From: Corynespora cassiicola
Lineage: Eukaryota > Ascomycota > Dothideomycetes > Pleosporales > Corynesporascaceae
NCBI GenBank assembly: GCA_022059125.1
Contig: JAEUWY010000004.1
Location: forward strand, 4,340,001-4,404,000
Length of the DNA: 64,000 bases
Direction of reading: 5' to 3'
Position numbers and translations under genes: made by a program. Of this stretch, positions 10,632 through 21,447 are shown piece after piece (position 1 is the first letter of the stretch; each line of letters opens with the position of its first letter). The notes below the pieces were generated by a model, which made no database searches, was not told the origin of the DNA, and was given only the letters and a program-made list of their open reading frames with translations.

Positions 10632-12677
10632 TTACCGAGCGTCGAGTACATTCTTTTCAACTCCCAAAACCGCTTCTCTAACTGTAGGGCAAAAGTGTTT
10701 TCGCAATAGCTCTCCTTCCCAAATTGTCCCTGCAAAAGGGTTGCTTCCTTCAATCTCCGGTTTCAGAGCGTCGAACACGCCATCTCCCCGGCGCTCCTCC
10801 GTGTTCCAGAGTGCGGTCACTTTGCGACCGTGAGTTTTGGTGACACGGTTCAAAAGACCCATCATTGCGATGCATGATTTTTCCGGAAGCTGCAGAGATA
10901 TTGTCATGAGCTGTTTGCAGAATGCTGCAATGCGCACAGGCGGCACGGCGCGAAGAGCAGTCGGAGGCAGCAGGACGGAAGAGAGAGAGCGAATGAGCAG
11001 GACAATTGTGGTTTGCACGTTGATCTTGTTCGCTGCAGCTTGCGTCTGGCTTTCAGGAGCATTGGGATCAGGAAGATGCAGCGACTTGGTGGCGCTGTAC
11101 TCGATGTCCGGATTTTGAGAGACAGCATGCAGAGTACGGTATAGATGTGTGATGAAGAAGCTCAGGTCTAGCTTCAGTGTTGAAGCGGCGGCGGCGGCGT
11201 CCTGGCCTTGAAGAAGGGCGAAGGCTGTAATTACACAGAGGAGAGATTCGCGGGTTAGGTTTCGCTCCGGAGCTTCATCTTCATCTTCATCCTCCTCTTC
11301 GTCGTCTTCGTCCTCTACCTGTGCTGTAAGCTCAGCTGTGGTGATGATGTCTCTGAGTGCCTCTAGAATGTCGCCAAAGAACTCCTGGTTGATCAAGTGG
11401 GCGTATCGAGCTAATCCCTCCAACACGGCACCCATGAGCTTCTGCGATCGGGCTTTCAGTATTCGGAAATAGGCAACAAACACCATTTTCAAAGTCTCTG
11501 CTTGCATCCGGTCACGTTCCTCGTGGCTGACCACAGCATCTGCCTCTTTCATTTCTTTCTCGATGGCTTTTTTCTCTTTGAGCTGCTTCCGTTCGCGTTT
11601 GGTACGGAATTCGCGTTTTTGCTTGATTTTCTTTCCGAATGGTTGTTCATCTGCTGGCTTGTCGACTGAATTGTACGAAGCTTTAGAGGCAAACTCCGAT
11701 AGCAGTCGCAGGTGAAGAAATGTGTTCAAGACGCTCTCGTCAAAATTGTAGTTCCTTCCCTTCATCATTTTGGTCAACATGGTGACAGCGTCGAGTGTAG
11801 CGTTGCCATCTTCGTCATTCTCAAACAATGTCTCCAATGTCTCCCTGCATTTGACAAAATCTGCGTTGATCCGTCTCGTGCTCAGCCTGCTAACGAGAAT
11901 CTGCAATAACTCTCCGCGGAAGTTGAAATGAGGCACGGCTGTTAGTAGATTGCAGGCGCAGCTGATGGCTACAGAAGCAAGACTGGCAGACTGCTCCGAT
12001 GCAGCAGATCCGCTCAATTTGGCCAGCTTGGTGAGGTGCTGAACATAGTCCTGGTAGCTGGATACGAGCCTCTGCTCAAAGCCTCGCAATTTGCGGACCT
12101 CCTTGGACACCTTATCAGTCATAGCTTCCTCGGAAAGCGGACGAATTCGGTATCCAGGAATCAAATCTTTGAAAATTGCAAGTTGAGTTGCCAGGGTCAA
12201 TTTCTTGATAGTGACATTGTCCGAGGCGGCCAATTCGGCCAACGTCTTCAACGCGCCAATATGCTCCTCGGGATCCTCATTGACAAGACTTGCTATTCTT
12301 GCCAATTCTTCTTTAGCGTCAAGTATCTGCTGTCGCTGCGACACCTTCGGCGCCTCTTCCACAGCCCCAGCCTCGGAGCCCTCTTCCTCTTCGCCTTCGC
12401 TCCCAGATCCAAGAAAGCTGTCGGAGTCCTCTTCCTTTACTTCTTCCTCAGGCACAGCCTTGGGCGCAGTCCATCCCTCGTCTGTTCGGACAGGTAATTT
12501 TCCATTTTCCTTTTGTTTCTTCAATTTTCGTGGTCGCTGTTCGTAGTCCTGCTCGAGGTCCCATTTCGCGGCATTGGCGAGGAAATTCGACTTTTGGCCT
12601 TTTGCAGGTGCAGAATCGGAGACATCATCCTCAGGAGGAGAAAGACGGCGTCTCTTAGCGGCGGGGACTCGTGACAT
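10632..12677 (-). CDS. NOC3: Nucleolar complex protein 3 (60S biogenesis)
   Basis: A 681-residue uninterrupted frame. I chose ATG 12677 because the following MSRVPAAKRRRLSPP is a typical basic nucleolar N-terminus and upstream codons lack family features. The N-terminal third is acidic and basic low complexity. The NOC3 domain follows (about residues 120-370), with NEDPEEHIGALK and PHFNFRGELL signatures, then a highly basic stretch (about 365-395). The C-terminal half is the CBF/Mak21-like repeat, ending in ALWNTEERRGDGVF and SNPFAGTIWEGELL signatures. Yeast Noc3 pairs with Noc2 to move pre-60S particles from nucleolus to nucleoplasm and also has a role in replication licensing. Length and order match fungal orthologues. 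It is head to head with NIP7, another 60S factor. The gene is intron-poor and well conserved, unlike its AT-rich surroundings. Confidence 0.94.
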   Translation of the reverse strand: MSRVPAAKRRRLSPPEDDVSDSAPAKGQKSNFLANAAKWDLEQDYEQRPRKLKKQKENGKLPVRTDEGWTAPKAVPEEEVKEEDSDSFLGSGSEGEEEEGSEAGAVEEAPKVSQRQQILDAKEELARIASLVNEDPEEHIGALKTLAELAASDNVTIKKLTLATQLAIFKDLIPGYRIRPLSEEAMTDKVSKEVRKLRGFEQRLVSSYQDYVQHLTKLAKLSGSAASEQSASLASVAISCACNLLTAVPHFNFRGELLQILVSRLSTRRINADFVKCRETLETLFENDEDGNATLDAVTMLTKMMKGRNYNFDESVLNTFLHLRLLSEFASKASYNSVDKPADEQPFGKKIKQKREFRTKRERKQLKEKKAIEKEMKEADAVVSHEERDRMQAETLKMVFVAYFRILKARSQKLMGAVLEGLARYAHLINQEFFGDILEALRDIITTAELTAQVEDEDDEEEDEDEDEAPERNLTRESLLCVITAFALLQGQDAAAAASTLKLDLSFFITHLYRTLHAVSQNPDIEYSATKSLHLPDPNAPESQTQAAANKINVQTTIVLLIRSLSSVLLPPTALRAVPPVRIAAFCKQLMTISLQLPEKSCIAMMGLLNRVTKTHGRKVTALWNTEERRGDGVFDALKPEIEGSNPFAGTIWEGELLRKHFCPTVREAVLGVEKNVLDAR

Positions 12678-12877
12678 GATTGAGGTCGTGTTTTTCGTGG
12701 CGGAAGAGGGCAGTTGGGTGGTGGAGAGCTCAGTTTCCAAAATAATTTTTGTTTCGTCTTGGCGTCGGCATCGGTTTTCACCGACCTCCACCTTTTTTTG
12801 AATGCGCATCTGCTTCGGACCGCCGTGCCTCCACCAGCGACTTTCACGACCACTGCTCGTTTGAAAAACATTGCAAC
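12678..12877. promoter_or_regulatory. Shared bidirectional promoter of NOC3 and NIP7
   Basis: Only 200 bp separate the two start codons, so both 5' leaders and core promoters must lie here. An AAAATAATTTTTG segment near 12739 resembles the RRPE ribosome-biogenesis element (AAAATTTTT core) known from ascomycetes; the match is imperfect. Co-regulation is inferred from the geometry and shared pathway. Confidence 0.6.
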
Positions 12878-13543
12878 ATGAGACCCCTCACCGAGCCCGA
12901 GACGAAGACTCTGTTTGAGAAGCTTGCAACCTACTGCGGCAAGGGTATTTCCGATCTCATCGCCGACCCCGCTGGAGGTAACGACCGCAATGTTTTTAGA
13001 GTTCAGGTAATGCAAACTATGCTTATGTCGGAAAATCCAGCAGCTGACCAGTACCCAGGGCTCTCGCGTCTACTATGTGAGAGAATCGCTCGCGAACCTC
13101 GCTACCTCCGTCAAGCGCGACAATCTCCTCTCCCTCGGTATCTGCTTGGGCAAGTACACCAAGACTGGAAAATTCAGACTGCACATCACGGCGCTTTCCG
13201 TAATCGCTCCCCACGCGAGGTATAAGGTTTGGGTCAAGCAGAATGGAGAGATGCCTTTCCTGTACGGAGGCAATGTTCTCAAGGCGCATGTTGGTCGCTG
13301 GAGCGAGGATTGCCCCGAGCACCAGGGTGTGGTGGTGTTGAGCATGAACGATACTCCCTTGGTAGGCAGAAAAGGCATAGAACCTTTTGGGGCGAGGCTG
13401 ACATCTTCAAGGGATTTGGTGTGAGCGCAAGATCAACTGCCGAGGCGCGAAAATTGGACCCGACGGGAATCGTCACTTTTAGACAGGCGGATATCGGCGA
13501 ATACCTGAGAGAGGAAGACACTTTGTTCACCACATCGACATGA
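12878..13543 (+). CDS. NIP7: 60S ribosome subunit biogenesis protein NIP7
   Basis: Three exons (12878-13006, 13059-13361, 13412-13543) join in frame into 187 residues, the usual Nip7 length. The introns are 52 and 50 nt, GT-AG. The N-terminus [16 protein letters not shown], the [19 protein letters not shown] segment (about residues 75-93) and the C-terminal PUA domain (about 100-180, with ARYKVWVKQ and GFGVSARST motifs) are diagnostic. Nip7 is a nucleolar RNA-binding protein needed for 27S pre-rRNA processing in pre-60S particles. The partner gene across the 200-bp promoter is NOC3, in the same pathway. Confidence 0.96.
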
Positions 13544-14289
13544 GCAGGTTGAAAGTTTTCAGGATTTGAGAAAAGAACAGAAACTCGAGGAAACGCAGGC
13601 TCGGGCACCCTTGCTGTGCTGGCGTCGTATGCTACAGCAATTGGTACGCAGGGCGGACAAAGCGAGTAGGTCTATCGAGCTTACGATATCACCATCATCG
13701 CTGAGGAGGTGTCCCTCCTGTTGTTGAAGAGTGAAAGAAGATACCCGTACAAAATACAATCAACTTCTGCACCGAGCCATTCGCTGTTTGAGTATGCGCC
13801 CAATTGACTTGAAATGAATGTAGTCCAGTTGCACTCCTCCATGGTCTTGACGCCCAACTCGACAGAGTGTAGATGCAAAATAATGACTTTTGGTCAGACG
13901 CCGATACCCTTTTCCGAGGAACAGATGACAATGACATGGATATAACATGATAAAAGCGGAAGACTTGTGTATTCACACTAAAGCAGAAGTGCTTTGGGTT
14001 TTATAGGAACTTGATAGCATTTTAAAAGGCACAAGATAAAAGTTCCTGGCTTAATCAATGTTCTTTCCATCTGACCAGATGTTGGGTATATTTCTATAAG
14101 ACTTGAATCGGTAGGGTACAACACACTAAGCAAGGTGTCATAGTTTCTGCTGTTGAATTATATAAGTTGGTCTTCATCGGCGGTAACAATCTTTCCGCCA
14201 CATAATTGCGGACTACCTCATCTGCCATTGATCCAGAAACTAGGTCTAAGACCCTTGATGTTTCTCTAGCTATACAGAAGATTATAGTT
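13544..14289. other. Intergenic, increasingly AT-rich
   Basis: NIP7 3' UTR followed by AT-rich DNA. I see no coding frame with a start and no repeat pair here. It grades into the degenerate relic next to it. Confidence 0.4.
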
Positions 14290-15240
14290 CCCTCTTTTGA
14301 TAACTTATTTGATGAATAGAATCATACTGAGAAAGGCGACAGGGGCAACACGCCATTGAATATCGCGTCAAAGAAATGGCGAAACCATCCCAGATCCCGA
14401 ATATGGCCAGTCCGTTCATGTTTTATCCAGATCTACATAAAATGAACTTCGTTTCCGAACATGAGCCGACCGTCATCACACGCAATATCAGGTGTATTAT
14501 GCTTTAGAACGATCTACCTTGCAGCTTCTTTGGCTGCTGCCATCTTATGAAGCACCTCCGAGCTAAAAATCTCCTTGTATGACGGCTGTACGACAGATGA
14601 TATTGAAAAGCGTCAAGGCAGGTTCTTGTTGTGTAGCCAAGTATGTAATCGTTTAATTTTGGCCTCATATATTTGTTTACCTTATATATGGCGTGCTTCC
14701 TCACTTGAGAAGGGAGTATTAAGCAAATAATATGGTATAATCCTATAATGCTCCCATTGTTTCAAGGATGCTACCCAGTGAGACCTAGTGTGCCTTATCT
14801 ATCCTTGAGTCGAGCATTTACTCTTCATCTTGCCGCAAATTCGTGGTTTCACAACCAGGTATTGCGGTCAAATTCATCTCTAGTACGTTCTCTTAAACTG
14901 CTTAGGTTGCTTGTTGAATAGCCTGATATTCTTTTGAGTAGAACGGTCATAACTCCGGGCTACACCTGAATATAATTATGATAGCTATAATGATCTTCAT
15001 CAGTATCCGGTAAATGAGTCTATTTTACGTGATAGATCTAGCTGGGGCAGGTACGACAGTAGATTCGTTTCAGTGAGCTGTAGTTTTGCTAGATTCTTGG
15101 GTATTCTTCAATTGCGGCATCTTTTTGTTCTTCTTCTAACTCTTTATGGGAGAGGCTGTCCTATTTTAGCACCTGGTTGAAAAGTCGTTCTAACTGGGTC
15201 CTAGCCATATGGTAGTATTCTGTTGGGAATGGAGTTGTGT
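14290..15240 (-). pseudogene. RIP-like degenerate coding relic, family unknown
   Basis: Read on the minus strand, about 15184 to 14740 is one continuous frame of protein-like sequence (for example ELEEEQKDAAIEEYPRI, KRIYCRTCPS and LPDTDEDHYSYHNY). It is broken by about ten stops, seven TAG or TAA and three TGA, all derivable by C-to-T or G-to-A changes from Trp, Gln or Arg codons. A second protein-like stretch in another frame covers about 14710-14290 (AKIKRLHTWLHNKNLP, EVLHKMAAAKEAAR). High AT content and transition-type stops are what RIP leaves in ascomycete repeats. The original protein, perhaps from a transposon or a duplicated gene, is not one I recognise. Confidence 0.5.
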
Positions 15241-15782
15241 TACGAGAATTTTCCTTTATTATATTTAGATTAATTCTTTAACATTAGAAGCCGTTTATAG
15301 TAGCTTGTAGGTTGATGCATTGCAGCTGCTATATAATTATACAGCGGGATATCTTATATGCTCATCTGGGAAGCTTTGTTGCGGATTATATTTGTGTTCT
15401 CTATATGTGGTGTGCGTCCTCCCGCAAAAGGAGAGTACTAGAAAGTAAGATTTTCAGCTATAGAATGATGTCAAGGTGACTGATATCTGGAGAATATAGA
15501 AACAAAAGTCAGAGCCTGCTAGTTTGAAAACTAATATTTAAAATGCAATAATCATGATGGGTTGACGATCTCCGTCGCGATACCATGGGTGATGCTATTC
15601 GGGTCGGAACATCAAGCCGCCGACGGCGCCCTGGCGCGCTCCCCAGATTCACGATCACCGCCTGAGCTGGCCAGGACTTACCAAGACAATCTACCTCGCT
15701 CACCAAGTCAAAGTCCATCGATCCGCTCAACCGGCTTCTTACCCTTTATCCAAACTCGCGCAAACTCAACGAAGCTATCAAG
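15241..15782. other. Transition from AT-rich relic to GC-rich gene DNA
   Basis: Base composition changes sharply near 15,550, from AT-rich degenerate sequence to the GC-rich leader of the INO80F-like gene. No gene is seen. Confidence 0.4.
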
Positions 15783-16774
15783 ATGCCCCAAGCAGGTAGG
15801 TAGCTCCCAGATCCGTGTTCTCCACATCTTTCAAGCGTCTCAATCGCAAGCTTCACCTCAGGACACCGTCACTGACCAGAGCCGTAGCTACTAGAGCGCT
15901 GGCCTCCAAAGATCTCCCTCCATCTGTAGAGACCGCGTACTACCGAAAATGCATCGAGCTCCGGCGCCGCATCAACGACATCGAGGAGAACAACGACGGC
16001 ACCCGGCTCCGGATCAAGCGACTGAGCCGCGGAATCCAAAAGATGCGCCTTGAGCGCGCGTTCCTGCTCGAGCAGCTTCAAAAGCACATGGAGTACAACG
16101 CCGACGACTCAGACCGAAGCAGCAGCCCACCGCCGACGCCCACCGACAAGCCGCTCAGGAGCAAGAGGAGCCACAGGAAGGGCACACCACCGCCCGGCGG
16201 CGCGCAGTTGGGCAGCTCAGTCGCAGGCGGCACCCAGCAGGCGAGCCCAGGATCTGTCACCCACATCCAGATCCTGCCCCCCGTGAACCCGATGAGCTCG
16301 GCGCAGAGCACGCCCGACCCCAGCCGCTCCAACAATCCCTTCTTCAGCACCATCGGCAGCGGCAGCGCAGTCACGTCCCCGCAAGCCGTCAATGGCACAG
16401 GCTCCGGCTCTGGCTCCGCGCCGTCCGCCCTCCCGCCTCTGTCCTCCCTGCCGCCTCTCCAGCCCCAAAGTCGCCCCGCCGCCGCCGAGAGCGGTCGCGC
16501 TTACTTCGACCCGGCCTACGACGAGCAGCGACCCTCGGCCACGCCTGCAGATGGTGAGGAAACCCCCGCTGCTGCACGGTCTCGCGCGTACTCTGGCAGC
16601 CAGGCGCCTACCTCTGCTCCGTCAGGAGCAGCAGCAGCAGCAGCGACGACGGCGGCGGCGGAGACGGGATCAGCACCGCCGGCACCGACGTCTGACGCGG
16701 CTGCCACGCCGCAGAACGGCGATACCGAGATGGGTGATGCGGCGGGTGGTTTCACAGCCGTGAACAGACAGTAG
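15783..16774 (+). CDS. INO80 complex subunit F-domain protein
   Basis: Two exons, 15783-15795 (MPQA plus one base) and 15897-16774, give 296 residues; the 101-nt intron starts GTAGGT. Residues about 12-75 form a charged coiled coil (YYRKCIELRRRINDIEE, then KMRLERAFLLEQL) that matches the INO80F domain of fungal INO80-complex accessory proteins. The remaining 220 residues are disordered Pro/Ser/Gly/Ala-rich sequence with poly-Ala runs and an acidic C-terminus. By family it is a nuclear component of the INO80 nucleosome-remodelling complex; nothing outside the coiled coil predicts activity. An in-frame ATG lies inside the intron at 15815, but the spliced start gives the better N-terminus. Confidence 0.8.
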
Positions 16775-17509
16775 AGTCTGTCGCCTTGTGGAGGTCCATC
16801 ATCTCCCATAAAAAAACCCACCCCCCATCCATTGTGAGATATGGGAAGCGAGGCGTTCTATTTCCTTGGTATTTTTTGCTTTTCTTTCTTTTCCTACTTC
16901 GATTTCCTAGGATGGGCATCTTTTATTTTCGGTGCGGGATGCTACTACTGCTACTTTACTACTACTACCACCACCTACTCCAGTCGCCTATGCGACCAAA
17001 GACTGGGATTGCATGGTACGGATGGACAAATGGATGGACGGCGTGGGTTCAAATTGGGAATATGCGGCAAGGGGGCTATGTGCTTGTATTACTACCATGG
17101 CAATATATGAGAGGGCGGGCACGCACGGGATGCATGATTGTGCAGCCTCGTTCTGCTTTCAGGCCATGGCTTCTAGAAATTGGGTTGGTGATTGCGTGTG
17201 AACATTTCATCTGATGATGTGTTGGGCACGAATTCCGTGCCATGTACCTGTACCCTGACCAGCAGACGAGGCCGAGTGTTGAACTCCCCCACCCGCCCAG
17301 GCCTACACTGCTCCATCCATTACGTCCCAAGTCCTCTCACGACTAGGGCTTTTGTATAAGCCACACCCAATGACAAATCCCACACGCCCAGCATCTGAAC
17401 CATGCACTTAGTCGCGTTGCGTCGGCCAAATCTAATAGTATCACATTCATATCAAAACGAGGATATCCTACAGAAGACAAGAGAGAGAAAAAGAACCAGC
17501 TTCGATCAT
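16775..17509. other. Convergent 3' intergenic region
   Basis: This separates the convergent stops of the INO80F-like gene and TLG2. It contains pyrimidine-rich tracts (about 16860-16980, including a run of tac/cac triplets), probably 3' UTR. No coding frame is supported. Confidence 0.5.
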
Positions 17510-18827
17510 CTAGCCCCCCAAAGGATCGTCCAGCTCCTTGGGCCATAGCCTTCTTTTCCGGCGATGCCATTCGCGGCGCCGACGCAGGGTTATCGATCGG
17601 CGGGCATTGGGAGCGGCGGCATCTGCAGGATTCTCAGGGGGCGGCGGAGGAGGGGGCTCGACGGGCGCCGGGCTACTGGTGCTCGAGGACTTGCTGCTCA
17701 ATTTGAGGGAGAGCAGGATGAAGACGCCGGCGATGAGGATGGCGAGGAGGAGCATGACTTTGCGCTTCATGGAGCGTTGCTGGTAGCCAGATGCGACTTT
17801 GAGCTCCTTGTCTGCCTCCTTGACATCAGTGGCCATGCGCTCGACGTTGTAGTCGATGCGGTCTAGCATGCTGCCCTGGTCGATGACCATGGTCTGGAGT
17901 TCCTGGAAGATGTTGGCTAGCTCGATGATACCCTGTGCAATGTCCTCGATCTCGCGCTCGCGCTGGGCGATGAGGGCTTCGTTGGGGTCATGGCGGAGGC
18001 GCTGCTGCTTGGTCTGGAGGAGCGTGGACTGGGAAAAGGAGCGGTCGGCGTCGGATTCTTGGAGGGCTGGGTCGTTGTAGGGGTTTTGGACGGGGGTTGC
18101 GGAGCGGAACGGCGAGGCGAAGCCGCCGAGATCGCGGAGCTCTAGGGTGGCTATTAATACTACTGCTACTACTTCTACGGCTGCTGGGATGCGGCTGCGG
18201 CCAGGTACACGCACTCTTGAGATATGCAGCCTGCTTCTTGCGGAACATGGCGCTGACCTCGCCCACGCGGGTAGCCAGCGAGATTTTGAGATTCTTGGCC
18301 ATGACTTCCTCGCCGCTGTTGATGTTGCCCTGCTGCTTGGCCTCGCGCACCATGGTCTCTATGCGCTTGATGGCCTTTTGGCACGTCTGGAAGGCGCGGG
18401 TGATGTCCTGGGTCAGCTGCTCAATCTCCCGCTCCTCCCGCTTCTTGACCTCTTCGTCGTCGAATCCGGGGAGCACATGCTTCTGGTGCAGCTGGTCTAG
18501 CTTGCGCGTCTGCTTTGCGATTTCGGCAAGCTGGTCGGTGATCTCGTCCTGGACGTCGAGCCAGCGCGGAGGCAGAAGATCCATCTCGATGACGGCATCG
18601 CCGTCGTCCTCGTAGGCGCCGGCGGACATGAGGCCCAGACGCTCCTCCGACTCGCGGCCGGCGTCGCCGAAGCCATTGGATGCAGGGCCGGCATAGCGCG
18701 TCTTCTTTGCGGCGGGGTGGTGCGAGTACGACTGGCGATAGGAAATGAATCTGTTGGGGCTACGTCAGCGCAAGCAGGGCACGCAGCGAGCCAGGGCGGC
18801 GGACAGGTTGGTACGGTCCCGCCACAT
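17510..18827 (-). CDS. TLG2: Qa-SNARE of the Tlg2/syntaxin-16 family
   Basis: Exons 18827-18805, 18750-18215 and 18141-17510 join in frame into 396 residues; introns are 54 and 73 nt. Exon 1 encodes MWRDRTN, and the first splice gives NLFISYRQSYSHHP, the hallmark Tlg2 N-terminus that binds the SM protein Vps45. An Habc-like helical region follows (about residues 60-200). The SNARE motif is at about 240-300, with the zero-layer Gln in IDQGSMLDRIDYNVE. One membrane span (VMLLLAILIAGVFILLSL) is followed by an unusually long Pro- and Arg-rich lumenal tail of about 60 residues, as in yeast Tlg2. The protein works in TGN/endosome fusion. The first donor, GTCCGC, is far from consensus, but the reading is compelling. 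Confidence 0.92.
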
Positions 18828-19496
18828 GGTCGGCAGGCGGGCGTCAATGCGGCTATGTCATGATAGAGGGGCGCCGGTGGGGGGAGGAGGGCGTGGCAGG
18901 AGGGCGCAGCCGGGAGAGGTGGAAGGTTGGGGTTGAGTCGAGCTCGACGTTTGCATGCAGAGCCGCACCTCCAGGCTGGCACAGGACGGCGGCCAGGTAG
19001 GCGCGAGCGTTCGAGGCTTGGCCCCGTGCGGCAGGGCTGTCGGGGACCGTCGCGGCCTGGGCGGCGCGGACTAGCGACCATCTGCGCTGCTCAGGCTCAG
19101 GCATTAGGGCGTCTTGGGGCGGGCCTTTCGTGACAGCGCCACAGCGGCCAACGTACGAGACGGGCTGGAGGGGGCAAGGCAGGCCCGCAGCAGGCCACCG
19201 CAGGCCACGGCTCGCCCTGAGCAGGCCCGCGGCACGGCGCCTTTCCGCTTGGGGTGCGTTCGGTACGCGTATCGTAACGCCGCCGCCCGGCCGCTGCCCC
19301 AGGGCGCCGCTCCAGCCCTTATTCATTTCACCAGCCAACTCGCCTGCTCGTCCAGCCGCACCTGCAAACACCTAAGCACCTCTCTCCATCTCCACCCACG
19401 ACCCCTCGCCCGCTCTACGCCCTCTGCCTCGTGCTGCCCTCCGCTGCACACCACCACGATCCTTTTCGCATCCCGCGCCCTCCCTCAATAACAGCC
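18828..19496. promoter_or_regulatory. Divergent promoter region, TLG2 / calmodulin
   Basis: 669 bp of GC-rich DNA between the divergent start codons. Pyrimidine-rich sequence (about 19330-19490) precedes the calmodulin ATG, typical of highly expressed fungal genes. Long open frames through here on both strands are side effects of GC content. Confidence 0.5.
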
Positions 19497-20495
<999 letters not shown>

Positions 20496-21447
20496 GCTTG
20501 GGTCAATTGGTTCCTGGAATGGGTATATGCATTCAGCCATGGTCATGGCTGATAATTCTACGGCTAACGGACGGTTTTATTTTGGGGCACACCGATTGCT
20601 AGAGACTTGTTTGCTTGCTGCAATGTCAACAATTGAGTCTTGAGGAGAGAGCGAGCTCGATATCCTTCAATTCCATTCTCCCGTGTGCCTCGGAGCCCCG
20701 TGCTGCCATGCGTGACCTTTTTTTGCACTTTGGACTCGATCTCCAGCCCCGAGCGAGCCCTGAAGCTCTTTCCCATCGGCCAAGGGTGCCTCCACCGGAC
20801 CGCGCCTACGCAGGGACTTTGGCGCCTTGGCGTGGCCTTGTCCGTCACCTGACGGGCTCTGGCGGATCCACTCGCTGCTCGGATCTGAGGCGCAAAAGAT
20901 CGAGCAATCCCAGCGCGAATCCGGCACTTGTAAGGGTGGGAGAGGAGAGGCCGGTGAGGGGGTTGGGCGCGTGAGGATTGTGTCCTTGTCTCGGAATGTG
21001 GCGCGGCCGTACTTGCATTTTCGTGGTGCTGCCGCTGCTGCAGTTGTGCGCCTTGCTCGTTCGATGGCAGACACATGTGTAAGTAAAGTCATTATATGCC
21101 TAGTAACTTTCAACCCGGTGTTTCTACATCGTGTTCTAGTATTCGCAACCGCTTGCTGCCGCGCTCAGCTATCATTGCTAATTGACTTGCTTTGCAGGAA
21201 GGAATGGGGAAGTGACGCGCGGACATGTCAATCTGCAGGCCCATCGTTTAAACTGCACGGCACTCCGAGCGAGCAAAATACTCACCTGGAAGAAGTGTAA
21301 GTAGTCACTTCATGTGTCTTCAAGCATCTCTCGCAAGAAAAAATAATAATTACTGCATTACCCAACCCCACGGAATTTTACAAACGTACAGGGGAAAAAA
21401 AAGGCCTAGTCAAAAAGACGCATACAACCAAGGGAAAAAAAAACCAA
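20496..21447. other. Convergent 3' intergenic region
   Basis: This lies between the stops of calmodulin (+) and the large F-box protein gene (-). It contains both 3' UTRs. Moderate-length open frames on each strand, for example 20564-21076 (-), have no motif and are not supported. Confidence 0.5.

Noticed and set aside
16932..17214. Overlapping plus-strand frames after the INO80F-like gene
   Set aside because: They read through triplet-repeat DNA of a probable 3' UTR and have no family features.
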